A stretch of DNA of 52,652 bases from Pararhodobacter sp. SW119 (GTDB lineage: Bacteria > Pseudomonadota > Alphaproteobacteria > Rhodobacterales > Rhodobacteraceae). A program made the position numbers and the translations under genes. Within the stretch, counting starts at the first letter, position 1, and each line of letters starts with the position of its first letter. This document shows positions 1 through 8,900 of this stretch, piece after piece. The stretch spans positions 1 to 52,652 of the forward strand of contig NZ_JADDJF010000023.1 in assembly GCF_017811755.1 (NCBI RefSeq), read 5' to 3'. The notes under the pieces are model-generated. The model did not search any database. It worked only from the letters and a program-made list of their open reading frames with translations, and had not been told where the DNA came from.

Positions 1-275
1 ACAAGTTTCAAATCGGCCTCTCAGACCGTGACGACCGGCCCAAACCTGCTCTTCGGCTTCGACAGCATGCCGCAGCGCAGCTTCCGCACGCCCGTCGTTC
101 ATGCCGACCGAAGCGGATTCGTAGGCGCACGTGCAAGGAGCGGCCCTTTCTGCCGTTCGCTGCATCTGAGCAAGCCTCGTTCGCATGGGCGGCATCCGCC
201 AACTAGAAGACTCTAAATCTGCGCTGCCGGCAAGCGCGGGGCCGGTGGCGGTTTCGGTGCCGGCGGGTCGGATGG

Positions 276-725
276 TCAGTCCACGCCGAGGACCTCGCTC
301 AGCATCTCGGCGAAGGCGGGGCGGGCGGTGGCGGCGGCGTTTTCGAGGCGGGGATGCGGGTCGAGCGTGGTCATGAAGGACATGTCCAGCATCGACAGCG
401 TCGACTGGCCGTCCTCCTCGTAGAAGGCCAGGTGGCCGCAGGGCATCATCGCCATCGTGTGCATTCCGGCGGCGACGACGTCGGGGCCGATGGCGGGATA
501 GCAGATCTTCAGGGCGATGACGCTGCCGCCGGCGAGGCCGAATTCGGCGAGGAAGAGCCAGTCGTCCTCGGCCTCGGCGTGGGAGCGGACCATCGCGGCG
601 GCGCCTTCGGGGGGATGGTCGAGTTGGTGGATGATGAAGTGCTCTCCGGGATCGGCGGCCGATGCGCCGGTCGACGCGAGTCCGATCGCGGCGGCGGTAA
701 CGAGGGGAAGGGTGGGTGTCTTCAT
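276..725 (-). CDS. Secreted DUF302-like protein
   Basis: 149-residue protein with a Sec signal peptide (K2, hydrophobic stretch, cleavage expected after ASA near residue 23). The body (F30 to L146) resembles the DUF302 fold: the ICYP segment, an MxxMMPCG segment and the following FYEEDG strand match the usual 'nP..g..l' and 'LPlr.lv.e..g' pattern of that family. DUF302 has no settled enzymatic role; members are often periplasmic. The start is supported by AAGGAG (complement of about 733-738) seven bases upstream of ATG at 725. It is divergently oriented from the methyltransferase across a 675-bp gap. The family assignment is from pattern memory and is moderate; the gene itself is likely real. 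Confidence 0.7.
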   Translation of the reverse strand: MKTPTLPLVTAAAIGLASTGASAADPGEHFIIHQLDHPPEGAAAMVRSHAEAEDDWLFLAEFGLAGGSVIALKICYPAIGPDVVAAGMHTMAMMPCGHLAFYEEDGQSTLSMLDMSFMTTLDPHPRLENAAATARPAFAEMLSEVLGVD

Positions 726-1400
726 GGCTGATGCTCCTTTTCGTTGGTCTTAGCTGACTGTCCCTGGGAACGGCCCGGCGAAGTCCTGCGTCCGAACGGG
801 CGGCGTTGGACCGGGGCCGGGGGCGCGTCGGGGCGCCTTTGGCGGGGCAGCGGTCATGGGACGATACTGGCGCGATGCCCGCGGCAAAGCTTGGCGATGG
901 CGTGGGGCGGATGTGGTCTTTTCCTGGGGGTGGCGGCCAGCCGGTACCAGCCGGCGGTAGTGCCGCAGGAGGGGTCGGTGGGCGGGAAGGGGCGGTGGAA
1001 TGGGGCGAGGGTGCTCAAGGTTGAGCAACCTGCCGCTCGGCGGGTGAATCCGTTTCGGAAACGTCAGTTTTGGCCTGAAGATGAAAAACAGAAACGCAAA
1101 ACACCCGAAACATGAAAAATTTCGACGATTTTCGGGGTCGGGATTTATTGAGGTGCCTTGTGGCACACGAGGCCAACCGCATACAACATATGGTGTAATC
1201 GGTTGCAGTGGGTGATCGCAGGGGCGTCTTTCTGCACGCCCCGGCGCGGATAGGGCGAGCCATCGCCATCGACGGCAGCGATCCGATTGGGGCGAGGGGC
1301 CCAAGACTCCCCACGATTTCCCCACATCCCGCTCAAGCGTCGTGTCGCGCGTAAAGTCATAATCCCGCCATCCGAAACATCCTATGCAAGGAGCGACGCG
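726..1400. other. Long divergent intergenic region
   Basis: 675 bases between two divergent genes. I see no ORF with a believable start or family match; the plus-strand frame at 744-1115 has composition like non-coding GC-rich DNA. The stretch holds a palindrome at 1011-1029 (listed separately), a small stem GTGCC-TTGT-GGCAC at 1153-1166, and an AT-richer patch at 1080-1200 that could carry the promoters of either neighbour. Confidence 0.5.
1011..1029. promoter_or_regulatory. Palindrome TGCTCAA-GG-TTGAGCA
   Basis: Imperfect inverted repeat GTGCTCAAGGTTGAGCAAC in the divergent region. It shares its core with palindromes at 25021-25040, 17595-17630 and 33271-33294. Role unknown; candidate protein-binding site. 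Confidence 0.4.
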
Positions 1401-2306
1401 ATGGCACATACGCAGACCGAACGCACGCAGACCGACCTGCCCCCGATCGGCGGGGATTCGGAGTTCGTCCAGTTCTGGAACGAGGTGCTGGGACCGAAGT
1501 TCAACCGCTTCCGGCACATCCTGGTGGGCGGGCTGACCCATCACAGCGAGGCGGTCTTTCCCAAGCTGCCGGTGTACGAGGGCGACCGCGTCGTCGATGT
1601 CGGCTGCGGCTGGGGCGACACGGCGATGAAGCTGGCCCGTATCGTCGGGCCGAAAGGATCGGTCGTGGGGATCGATTGCTGCGACATGTTCCTCGATATC
1701 GCGCGCGAGGAACTGGCCGAGACCGACCTTGAAAACGTGAACTTCGTGCGCGGCGATGCCGAGGTTTCGCTGCCGCAGAACGCGTTCGACTTTGCCTTCG
1801 CGCGCTTCGGCACGATGTTCTTCGCCAATCCCGTCGCGGGGCTGCGGAACATGCGCCGCGCGCTGCGTCCCGGCGGGCGGATGGTGCATATCGTCTGGCG
1901 CGACCCCAAGGACAATCCGTGGCTGTCGATGGCCAAGGATGTCGTATTGCGGTTCCTGCCGGCGCCGGGCGAGGATGCGCGCACCTGCGGGCCGGGGCCG
2001 TTTTCCATGGCCGACGAGGCGACGGTGCGGCAGATGATGGAGATCGCCGGCTACGAGGATATCGAATTCGAGCGGATTGACGCGCCGGTCCTGGTCGGGC
2101 GCAACGTCAAGGACGCGATCGACTTCCAACTGGCCATCGGCCCGGCGGGCGAGGTGTTCCGCGAAGCCGGCGAGGAAGCCGAACGCAAGCGCCCGCAGAT
2201 CGAAGCGGCGCTGGCCGAGGCGATCGAGCGCGAGCGGCGCGAGGATGAGGGGATCGTGATGCCAAGCTCATCCTGGATGATCTCGGCCCGCAATCCCGCC
2301 GGCTGA
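1401..2306 (+). CDS. Class I SAM-dependent methyltransferase
   Basis: 301-residue protein with a Rossmann-type SAM-binding core. Motif I is DVGCGWGD at residues 66-73, followed by the acidic-loop region GIDCCDMF and a RGDAE segment typical of motif III; ALRPGG is the usual post-core motif. This is the Methyltransf_11/25-type group; the substrate cannot be read from sequence. The start at 1401 has AAGGAG at 1388-1393; a longer frame runs upstream without a ribosome site. A flank pair SEFVxFWN (N-terminal) and GIVMPSxSW (C-terminal) recurs in the broken paralogue at 6299-6523, so this gene belongs to a duplicated family. It is followed by a regulator gene 207 bases downstream on the same strand. 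Confidence 0.85.
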   Translation: MAHTQTERTQTDLPPIGGDSEFVQFWNEVLGPKFNRFRHILVGGLTHHSEAVFPKLPVYEGDRVVDVGCGWGDTAMKLARIVGPKGSVVGIDCCDMFLDIAREELAETDLENVNFVRGDAEVSLPQNAFDFAFARFGTMFFANPVAGLRNMRRALRPGGRMVHIVWRDPKDNPWLSMAKDVVLRFLPAPGEDARTCGPGPFSMADEATVRQMMEIAGYEDIEFERIDAPVLVGRNVKDAIDFQLAIGPAGEVFREAGEEAERKRPQIEAALAEAIERERREDEGIVMPSSSWMISARNPAG

Positions 2307-2513
2307 GGGGCGCGCGACCCCTGCGGCCGCGCTGCCGCCGGGCGGCGCGTGGTACGGCGCACCCGAGCGAAATTTGCATTTCGCGGCGTTTTCCTTGATG
2401 ATGATGGTGTCGCTGGCCAGCCAGGACGGAACGCGGGCCGGCGTCATGCGCCGGGGCCTTCGCGATCCGGCCGGCTCGGCAGGGCCTCGCACGCCACCGT
2501 TGAAGGGGGAGCG

Positions 2514-4538
2514 ATGCCGCAGACGATGACAACATTTGCCTGTTTCGAGATTCCCCGCAGGATGCTGGAAAGGCCTGTCCCGGATGAGGGATCGGACCGG
2601 CACCTGATCGAGGGGATTGCGCGCCGGCATGGCGCGGGCGGGACGCGTTGGGCCGACGGCGGCGCGCAGATCGCCTTCGCCACCGGCACCGGGGCGATCC
2701 GCTGCGCGTTCGACCTGCTGGCGGTGCTGCCGGTTGCGACCGGGCATGGCGGCATCCGTGGCGGCATCGACATGCCCGTCGATCCGGACGCCCGCGACGA
2801 GGGCGCGGCGGTGGCGCAGGCCCTGGCGCGGTGCGCCGAGCCGGGCGAGGTACTGATCTCGGCCACCGCGCGCGCGGCGATAAGCCCGATGCCGGGCGTC
2901 GCCTTCGACCCGCGGGGGCCGGTGGAGGCGGCGCCCATGCCCCTTCCGATCGAGGCGTTCCGCGCCCGCCGGATCGAGGTCGCGCCGGCCACCGCCTGCC
3001 TGCGCTTCGGCGATTTCACGGTCGATCCGCTGAGGCGCGAGCTGCGGCGCGAGGGCGAACCCGTCCCGCTGGAGCCGCTGACCTTCGATCTGCTGCTTCT
3101 GCTGGTGCAGAACCGCGACCGGGTGGTTGCGCGCGACGAGATCTTCGCCAGCCTCTGGGACGGGCGGATCGTTTCGGACACGGCGCTGAGCAGCCAGGTC
3201 AAGGCGCTGCGTCAGGCCCTGGGTGACAGCGGCCGCGCGCAGCACACGATCGGCACCGTCCACGGCCGCGGCTTTCGCTTCCTGCGCGCGGTCACGCCGG
3301 TCGCGGCAGAGGCCGCGCCGGCACGCCCGGAGCCGCCGCAGGCCTCGGCCCGCCCGCTGATCGGCGTGCTGCCGTTCGAGAACCTGTCGGGCGATGCCAG
3401 CGGACGGGTCTTTGCCGACGGCATCACCGAGGACATCCTGAACGCGCTGAGCCGGCATCGCTGGATCGGCGTCGTCGCCCGCAACCCGGCCTTCGCCTTC
3501 CGCGATACGCTGGAGCCGCTCGATGCGATTGCGGGGCAGCTGGGCGCCACGCATGTCGTCACCGGCAGCCTGCGCAAGGCCGGCGAACGGGTGCGGATCG
3601 GCGCCGAGGCGGTCGAGGTACACGCGATGCGACGCCTCTGGTCGGATACGTTCGAGATCGATATCGCGCAGGTCTTCGAATTCCAGGACGAGATCTGCGG
3701 CACCCTCGCCGCGCGGCTGGCGACCGAACTGGGCGTGTCGGAACAGCAGAAGGCGCGCGCCCTGCCGCGCGCGAACCGGGGCGCCTGGGAACTTTATCAC
3801 CTGGGCATGGCCGAGTTCTACAAGTTCACCGCCGAGAGCAACCGGCGGGCACAGGAATTCCTGCGCATGGCGATCCGCGCCGAGCCCGACTTCGCCGAAC
3901 CCTACACGCGCCTCGCTTACGCGATCACGCTGAGCATGGTCTATTTCGAGGGCGCGGTGAGCGCGGCACGCCTGGACGACGCGCTGGACCTGGCGCTGCG
4001 CGGGCTGGCGCTGGACGACCGCGACGCGCAGGGCCATTTCGCGCTTGGCCGGGTGCGCCTGGCGCGGCAGGAATACGATCTGGCCATCGACGCGCTGGAG
4101 CATTCGCTCGACCTCAACCCCTACCTGGCGGTGTCGCATTGCGGGCTGGGCGATTCGCTGGCCTACGAGGGGCGGATCGACGACTCGATCCGGCATTTCG
4201 AACGCGCCATCCAGCTGAGCCCGCACGATCCGTTCCGCTGGGCGTTTCATTCCTACCGGTCGCTGGCGCATCTCTTCGGGGCCGAGTTCGAGGCCGCGGC
4301 GCGCGCCGCCGGCCGGGCGGTCCAGGTCCCCAACGCGCATTACTCGGCGCATGCGAACCTGCTCGCCGCGCTTGGCCATACCGGCGACAGGCGGCGGATC
4401 GAGCGCGCCCGCACCGGCCTGATGCGCGCGAAACCCGACTTCTCGCTGGAGATGGCGCGCGGGCGGCTTTTCTACCTCAAGTCGCGGGCGCAACTCGGCC
4501 GCTATATGGAAGGGCTGGCGCGCGCCGGGGTCGCCTGA
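2514..4538 (+). CDS. Winged-helix / TolB-like / TPR transcriptional regulator with a cyclase-like N-terminus
   Basis: 674-residue multidomain protein. Residues about 60-125 look like the C-terminal half of a class III nucleotide cyclase domain (RGGID, GAAVAQALARCAEPGEVLIS), but the metal-binding and catalytic residues are not recognisable. Residues about 162-262 form an OmpR/CadC-type winged helix (LTFDLLLLL, GRxVSDTALSSQVKALRQAL, HGRGFRFL). Residues about 280-407 match the TolB-N-like module found in adenylate cyclase/TPR regulators (GVLPFENLSGD, ADGITEDILNALS). The rest is TPR repeats (about 420-674), ending in short TPR units. No membrane segment is evident, unlike CadC. Start at 2514 has GGGGGA just upstream. 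Probably a DNA-binding regulator sensing through protein contacts; target unknown. Confidence 0.8.
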   Translation: MPQTMTTFACFEIPRRMLERPVPDEGSDRHLIEGIARRHGAGGTRWADGGAQIAFATGTGAIRCAFDLLAVLPVATGHGGIRGGIDMPVDPDARDEGAAVAQALARCAEPGEVLISATARAAISPMPGVAFDPRGPVEAAPMPLPIEAFRARRIEVAPATACLRFGDFTVDPLRRELRREGEPVPLEPLTFDLLLLLVQNRDRVVARDEIFASLWDGRIVSDTALSSQVKALRQALGDSGRAQHTIGTVHGRGFRFLRAVTPVAAEAAPARPEPPQASARPLIGVLPFENLSGDASGRVFADGITEDILNALSRHRWIGVVARNPAFAFRDTLEPLDAIAGQLGATHVVTGSLRKAGERVRIGAEAVEVHAMRRLWSDTFEIDIAQVFEFQDEICGTLAARLATELGVSEQQKARALPRANRGAWELYHLGMAEFYKFTAESNRRAQEFLRMAIRAEPDFAEPYTRLAYAITLSMVYFEGAVSAARLDDALDLALRGLALDDRDAQGHFALGRVRLARQEYDLAIDALEHSLDLNPYLAVSHCGLGDSLAYEGRIDDSIRHFERAIQLSPHDPFRWAFHSYRSLAHLFGAEFEAAARAAGRAVQVPNAHYSAHANLLAALGHTGDRRRIERARTGLMRAKPDFSLEMARGRLFYLKSRAQLGRYMEGLARAGVA

Positions 4539-4981
4539 GCGCCGGGAATTGGGCGGCCGATGTCGTTCCCGGTCGGGACGTTTCAACATTTCAGTTCAGT
4601 CTGTTCCGACGTTTCACTACCTGTTCCTCTCGCCCAAGCAGCACGTGGAGCTGCCGGGAGGCCAACCGGCGAAGCTCGGATGCGAGTGCGCGCAGGCGCG
4701 CGCGCGGATCGTGTTGGTGCGCCAGTACCGGTGACGGATCGAGAACGTGTCCGCCCGATCACGTCACAGGCACGCTGCCGTGGGGGCGGAAGGTGCTGCA
4801 ATTCGGCGCTGGCTGCTGCTTTCGCTCGTCGCCGCGCCGGCCGCGCGCCAGCGCCCCGCGGCCGGCTGAGGGGCCCGACCGGGAAAGGCGCGCCGCTCCC
4901 GACCGTCTCCTGTCGAACGGCCGTCCGCTGCGGCGGTCGGCGTGGACAGTCCGGGCGACGGGCCAAGGGCGGCGGGGCGGC
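4539..4981. other. Convergent intergenic region
   Basis: 443 bases between the convergent regulator and AraC genes. Short frames here have no recognisable family. The only local repetition I see is GACGTTTCA at about 4577-4585 and again at about 4608-4616. No clear terminator with a T tract was found. Confidence 0.4.
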
Positions 4982-6034
4982 TCATGCCGATGCGGCGGCT
5001 TCGCCGGCGCGCGGTGTCCGATCGACCCGGATCAGTCGGAACTTGCGCCGGTACTCGCCTGGCGTCAGACGCGTGACCTTGCGAAACAGGCGCCGGAACG
5101 CCGCCGGCTCCTCGTAGCCAACCTGCCAGCCGATCTCCTCGATCGGTTGGGTGGTCTCTTCCAGCAGCGCCTTGGCCTTCTCGACCCGCAGCCGTTGCAG
5201 ATAATCGATCGGCGCGTGGCCGGTCGCGCGCGCAAACCGCCGGTTGAAGGTCGCCCGCGCCAGCCCGGTCCGATCGGCAAGTTCGTCGACTGTCAGGCCG
5301 AGCCTAACGTCGGCGTCCAGCGCCTCCTGCACTGCCCGGATGACGCCGTCGCCGTGATCGGTCTGCGGCGTGAACGGCATGAACGGCACCTGGCTGGGCG
5401 TGTTCCACTGATAGAGCAGGAATTTGCCCAGCGTCTGCGCCGCGCGCGGGCTGACATGGCGCGCGATCACGTAGAGGATCAGATCCTGCCACGAACTGGC
5501 CGCGCCGCTCATGACGAATTCGCCGCGCGGCCCGCCGACGATCAGCAACTCCTCCAGCCGCAGGCGCACCTGCGGGAAGTTGCGGCGGAACGTCTCGGCG
5601 AAGGCCCAGTGCGTCGTGGTCTCGCGCCCGTCCAGAAGGCCCGTCTCGGCCAGAAGCAGCGCGCCGGCACAGGCGGTACATAGATCGGCACCCTCGGCAT
5701 GCTGGCGTTGCAGCCAGTCGACGATCTCGGGCTGCTGGCCCTTGACCCACCCTTCTTCGGAGAAGAACATCGAGGGTATGATGACGATATCGGTGCGTGC
5801 CACCTCCGCCACGCCGCGGTGCACCTGCAAGGGCAGGCCGCAGGCGCCGGCGAAGATGCCGCGCTCCAGGCCCACGATCTCGACCTGGAACAGGTCCGGC
5901 GCCTCGGGTCGCTTTTCACCCAAGATAGACTCGCCCAGCGCCAGCGTCTCGTAAAGGCCGTTGATCGGGGTTCCGGTCGACATGGTCGGCACGGCGAGGA
6001 TGCTCACGCGCTTCGTGTCGCTGGTGGCCGGCAT
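4982..6034 (-). CDS. GlxA-type AraC family transcriptional regulator (DJ-1/PfpI + AraC HTH)
   Basis: 350 residues. The N-terminal about 200 residues form a DJ-1/PfpI-like (class I glutamine amidotransferase-like) domain, with the typical CTACAGALLLAETGLLDGR and TTHW segments. The C-terminal about 110 residues are a two-HTH AraC domain (LTVDELADRTGLARATFNRRF, then PIEEIGWQVGYEEPAAFRRLF). This is the GlxA/FtrA group, which usually activates nearby catabolic or stress genes; the ligand is not predictable. Start at 6034 gives the usual SILAVPT beginning of the DJ-1 domain. It is divergent from the broken methyltransferase and TPR gene, with a 264-base gap, so it could regulate those or itself. 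Confidence 0.85.
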   Translation of the reverse strand: MPATSDTKRVSILAVPTMSTGTPINGLYETLALGESILGEKRPEAPDLFQVEIVGLERGIFAGACGLPLQVHRGVAEVARTDIVIIPSMFFSEEGWVKGQQPEIVDWLQRQHAEGADLCTACAGALLLAETGLLDGRETTTHWAFAETFRRNFPQVRLRLEELLIVGGPRGEFVMSGAASSWQDLILYVIARHVSPRAAQTLGKFLLYQWNTPSQVPFMPFTPQTDHGDGVIRAVQEALDADVRLGLTVDELADRTGLARATFNRRFARATGHAPIDYLQRLRVEKAKALLEETTQPIEEIGWQVGYEEPAAFRRLFRKVTRLTPGEYRRKFRLIRVDRTPRAGEAAASA

Positions 6035-6298
6035 CGCAGCCTCCGGTGATTAGAATGGACCGTTCGTGCGAAGAACGGCTCTGGCAGGGCGCTTGGCGCA
6101 TCGCTACCATTTCAAATGCGCGCGGCTGTCGGGTTGCGCACGATGGTTTCGGCCAGTTGGGTTCGGCCCGGGCCCGCGCAGCGCGACGTTGCGTGGCAGG
6201 ATACAGCAGAACGCCTTTCGCGGCAAATCCGCCATGCAGCAAGGTCGTGCGACGCGCGCGGTGATGCCGCACGCACCCGACGCGAAAAGGAGGAGCAC

Positions 6299-6523
6299 AT
6301 TTCACGCGCCGAAAACCTGCAAAGCGAATTCGTCGCCTTCTGGAACGACACGCTGGCCACGACATTCGAACGCTATCGCAAGATCCTGATGAGCGGCCTG
6401 GCCGAGGAACGGCGCGATGAGGTCGAGGCTGCCCTGCGCGCGGCCCTCGCCCCCTGCCAGCAGGGCGGCGGCATCGTCATGCCGTCCGGCTCCTGGCGCG
6501 TCTCGGCCCGCAAGCCTGGCTGA
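6299..6523 (+). pseudogene. Internally deleted methyltransferase paralogue, possible ATT start
   Basis: A 74-codon open frame. Its first half (SEFVAFWNDTLATTFERYRKIL) aligns with residues 20-45 of the methyltransferase at 1401-2306, and its second half (EVEAALRAAL then GIVMPSGSWRVSARKPG) aligns with that protein's last about 35 residues. Everything between, about 215 residues including the whole SAM-binding core, is missing, with the frame preserved. A strong ribosome site AAGGAGGAG (6287-6295) sits directly before ATT at 6299, where an ATG would be expected, so the start codon also appears mutated. I infer a decayed duplicate; a translated 74-residue remnant starting from ATT is possible but unproven. 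Confidence 0.75.
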
Positions 6524-6588
6524 CGGGGCGATTTCGCAACGATGCCGCCGCACCCGACGCTTTCGTCAACAAGCAACAGGAGGTACCC

Positions 6589-8301
6589 ATGACACATCAG
6601 AAAATGCTCAACCGTCTCTACGCATCGGCCGCCGTGACCGCCCTTGCCCTTGCTGGTCTCACTGGCGGCGCCATGGCCGACAATGACCATGCACATGGCA
6701 ACGATCACGCCCATGCTCTCACCATTCCTGAAGATGCCGCGGTGCCGCTCTTCGAAGGTCTCGGCGATCATCGCTTCGCGATCAGCACCGTTTCACCCGA
6801 GGCGCAGGCGTACTTCGACCAGGGGCTGATCTTTACCTACGGTTTCAACCATTTCGAAGCCGTGCGTTCCTTCGAGGAAGCCGTGCGCCACGACCCCGAC
6901 TGCGCCATGTGCCACTGGGGCGTCGCGCTCGCCCTCGGGCCGCATATCAATGCGCCGATGGACCCGGCGGCGGCCGAGCCGGCCTTCGCCGCCGCCACCC
7001 GCGCCCAGGAACTGGCCGAAAACGCCACCGAGCGCGAGCAGGCCTATATCGCGGCGCTGGCCGAGCGCTACGCCGCTGAGTCGCCGGAGGACCGCAGCGA
7101 CCTGGACCGCGCCTATGCCGAGGCGATGGGGCGCAATGCCGAGGAGCATCCGAGCGACCTTGACGCCTGGACGCTTTATGCCGAGGCGCTGATGAACCTC
7201 GTGCCCTGGGACTACTGGGCCGCTGACGGCAGTCCGCGGCCAGAGACCGAGCGGCTGGTGTCGGCGCTGGAGCGGGTGCTGGCGCGCGATCCCCGCCACG
7301 CCGGCGCGGCGCATCTCTACATCCACGTGATGGAGAACTCGCCCACGCCCGAAGCCGCCGAGGCCGCGGCCGACACCCTGCGCGATCTGGACATCCAGAT
7401 CGGGCACATGATCCACATGCCATCGCATATCTATGCGCGGATCGGGCGCTGGCACGACGCCTCGCGCGCCAACGAGGCGGCGGTCGCCGCCGACGAGACC
7501 TACCTTTCGGCCTACGATGTAGAGGGGTTGGTGCCGGTTCTCTATCATCCGCACAACTACCACTTCCTGGCCTGGACCGCCTCGGTCGAGGGGCATCACG
7601 ACCGCGCGCGCAGCGCGGCCGAGGCGTTGCTCGCCGCCGCGCCGACGGGTTTGGCAGCCGAGGTGCCGTTCCTGCAAAACTTCCTCGTCGCGCCGGTGCT
7701 GGTCGAGGTGCGCTTCGCGGACTGGGACGCGGTCATGGCAACGGATCCGCCGGCCGACCTGGCCTTTGTCACGCAGCTGCACGGCTTCGCCCGCGGGATG
7801 GCGCATGCCGCGCGGGGTGATCTTGATGCGGCCCGCGACAAGGCCGGGGCACTTGCCGACTTCGCCGCATCGGACGAAGCGGCGGCGATGGATATGCCCG
7901 AGGCCTTCTTTCCCGCGCACACGATCCTGCGAGTTGCGGACAGAACGCTTGCGGGCGAGATCGCGCTGGCCGAAGGCGATCCCCAGACCGCCGTCGATCA
8001 TTTCCGACAGGCAGTCGAGCTGCAAGACGCGCTGCCCTACATGGAGCCACCCTACTGGTTCAATTCGGCACGCCTGAATCTGGGCCGGGCGCACCTGGTG
8101 GCCGATCAGCCGGCGGAGGCGGCGGCCGTCTTCCAGGCCGATCTGGATGAGTATCCCGAAAATGGCTGGGCGCTTCATGGGCTGACTGCCAGCCTGAAGG
8201 CGCAAGGCAAGCATGAGGCGGCCGAGGGCGCGGCCGCGAGGTTCCAAGCGGCTTGGCACAACGCTGGCACCGACCTTGAAACCCTGCACCGCGCCTGGTG
8301 A
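6589..8301 (+). CDS. Exported TPR-repeat protein with His-rich N-terminus and a CxxCH motif
   Basis: 570 residues with a signal peptide ending AMA (cleavage near residue 30). The mature N-terminus is histidine-rich (H34, H36, H40, H42). The body is a TPR array: FDQGLIFTYGFNHFEAVRSFEEAVRHDPDC starts the first clear repeat at about residue 76, and the last repeats are near 470-555. The motif C105-A-M-C108-H109 followed by WGVALALGP matches the CxMxxWG segment of a known TPR family, but here it also forms a CXXCH sequence of the type used for covalent haem. Start at 6589 has AGGAGG 8 bases upstream. Periplasmic location is inferred from the signal peptide; function is unknown. Confidence 0.8.
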   Translation: MTHQKMLNRLYASAAVTALALAGLTGGAMADNDHAHGNDHAHALTIPEDAAVPLFEGLGDHRFAISTVSPEAQAYFDQGLIFTYGFNHFEAVRSFEEAVRHDPDCAMCHWGVALALGPHINAPMDPAAAEPAFAAATRAQELAENATEREQAYIAALAERYAAESPEDRSDLDRAYAEAMGRNAEEHPSDLDAWTLYAEALMNLVPWDYWAADGSPRPETERLVSALERVLARDPRHAGAAHLYIHVMENSPTPEAAEAAADTLRDLDIQIGHMIHMPSHIYARIGRWHDASRANEAAVAADETYLSAYDVEGLVPVLYHPHNYHFLAWTASVEGHHDRARSAAEALLAAAPTGLAAEVPFLQNFLVAPVLVEVRFADWDAVMATDPPADLAFVTQLHGFARGMAHAARGDLDAARDKAGALADFAASDEAAAMDMPEAFFPAHTILRVADRTLAGEIALAEGDPQTAVDHFRQAVELQDALPYMEPPYWFNSARLNLGRAHLVADQPAEAAAVFQADLDEYPENGWALHGLTASLKAQGKHEAAEGAAARFQAAWHNAGTDLETLHRAW

Positions 8302-8311
8302 TGCTAAGCGT

Positions 8312-8341
8312 GGCAGCGGCGCCCTCGGGTGCGCCGCTGCC
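8312..8341 (+). terminator. Stem-loop downstream of the TPR gene
   Basis: Perfect 11-bp stem GGCAGCGGCGC / GCGCCGCTGCC with an 8-base loop, 10 bases after the stop codon. No T tract follows, so termination efficiency is uncertain. Confidence 0.5.
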
Positions 8342-8621
8342 GCTGACCGGCCGCCTTCGTCTCGGAAGGCGAGATCGACGTGTCATGTAGAGCCAATTTC
8401 ATGCGATCAAACGGCGGCGGATCGCCGAACGCTTCGCTGCACGCGCAAAGCGAGCCATCTCGCAGCGGGGGGTCTGCCTTATAGCGGCCGGGGTTGCGGC
8501 GTGGGCAAGGAAACTGCTCACGATGTCTCAGGCAAGCGCAATCAAGATGGTGGGGGAATGGGCGGGGGCCTTCAAGGCACGCCCGGCAAGCCATTGATTT
8601 TAGAGGTATATTTAAGCATAT
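8342..8621. other. Intergenic region 3' of the tRNA gene
   Basis: 280 bases between the TPR gene stem-loop and the tRNA 3' end. No ORF with support. On the minus strand TTGCCC (about 8507-8512) and TATAAG (near 8482) lie 19 bases apart and could be a weak promoter, but no transcript is recognisable. No integrase fragment or tRNA-end duplication was seen. Confidence 0.35.
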
Positions 8622-8708
8622 TGGTGCCCAGGAGAGGACTCGAACCTCCACGCCCGTGAGGGCACTAGCACCTGAAGCTAGCGCGTCTACCAGTTCCGCC
8701 ACCTGGGC
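8622..8708 (-). tRNA. tRNA-Leu (anticodon CAG)
   Basis: Read on the minus strand the gene begins GCCCAGGTGGCGGAACTGG and ends CCTGGGC-A-CCA. The 7-bp acceptor stem (GCCCAGG/CCTGGGC) is perfect. The anticodon arm is CTAGC-TTCAGGT-GCTAG, which places CAG as the anticodon. The long variable arm and the T arm GGTTCGAGTCC are typical of class II tRNA-Leu. CCA is encoded. Total 87 bases with CCA. Confidence 0.95.
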
Positions 8709-8723
8709 AGGTTGCGTGCAGGC

Positions 8724-8752
8724 TGGTTACCCGGGGCTCCAAGAGGTGTCAA
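8724..8752 (-). promoter_or_regulatory. Likely tRNA-Leu promoter
   Basis: On the minus strand TTGACA (8752-8747) is followed by 17 bases and then TAACCA (8729-8724). The expected start of transcription lies about 9 bases before the mature tRNA 5' end. The -35 is a perfect consensus; the -10 is weak. Confidence 0.55.
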
Positions 8753-8900
8753 CTGGGGAAAGATCGTCGAGAGAAGAATCGTGCGCTGCGTGCGCTCTCC
8801 TCGGATCGAACACCGCTTTCCTGCATGAGCGGTCCAGGGTGAACGGACTTGTCTGACCGAGGGGCGGCAGGTATGGGAGACAGACGGCACGGAGGGCGGC

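Noticed and set aside
1-275. Short frames at the window start
   Set aside because: Arginine- and alanine-rich with no start signal or family; treated as non-coding or the edge of an unseen feature.
744-1115. 123-residue ORF in the first intergenic region
   Set aside because: No ribosome site, no family, tryptophan- and glycine-rich composition typical of random high-GC sequence.
8342-8621. Prophage or island attachment site at the tRNA-Leu 3' end
   Set aside because: No integrase, no direct repeat of the tRNA end and no composition break were seen.
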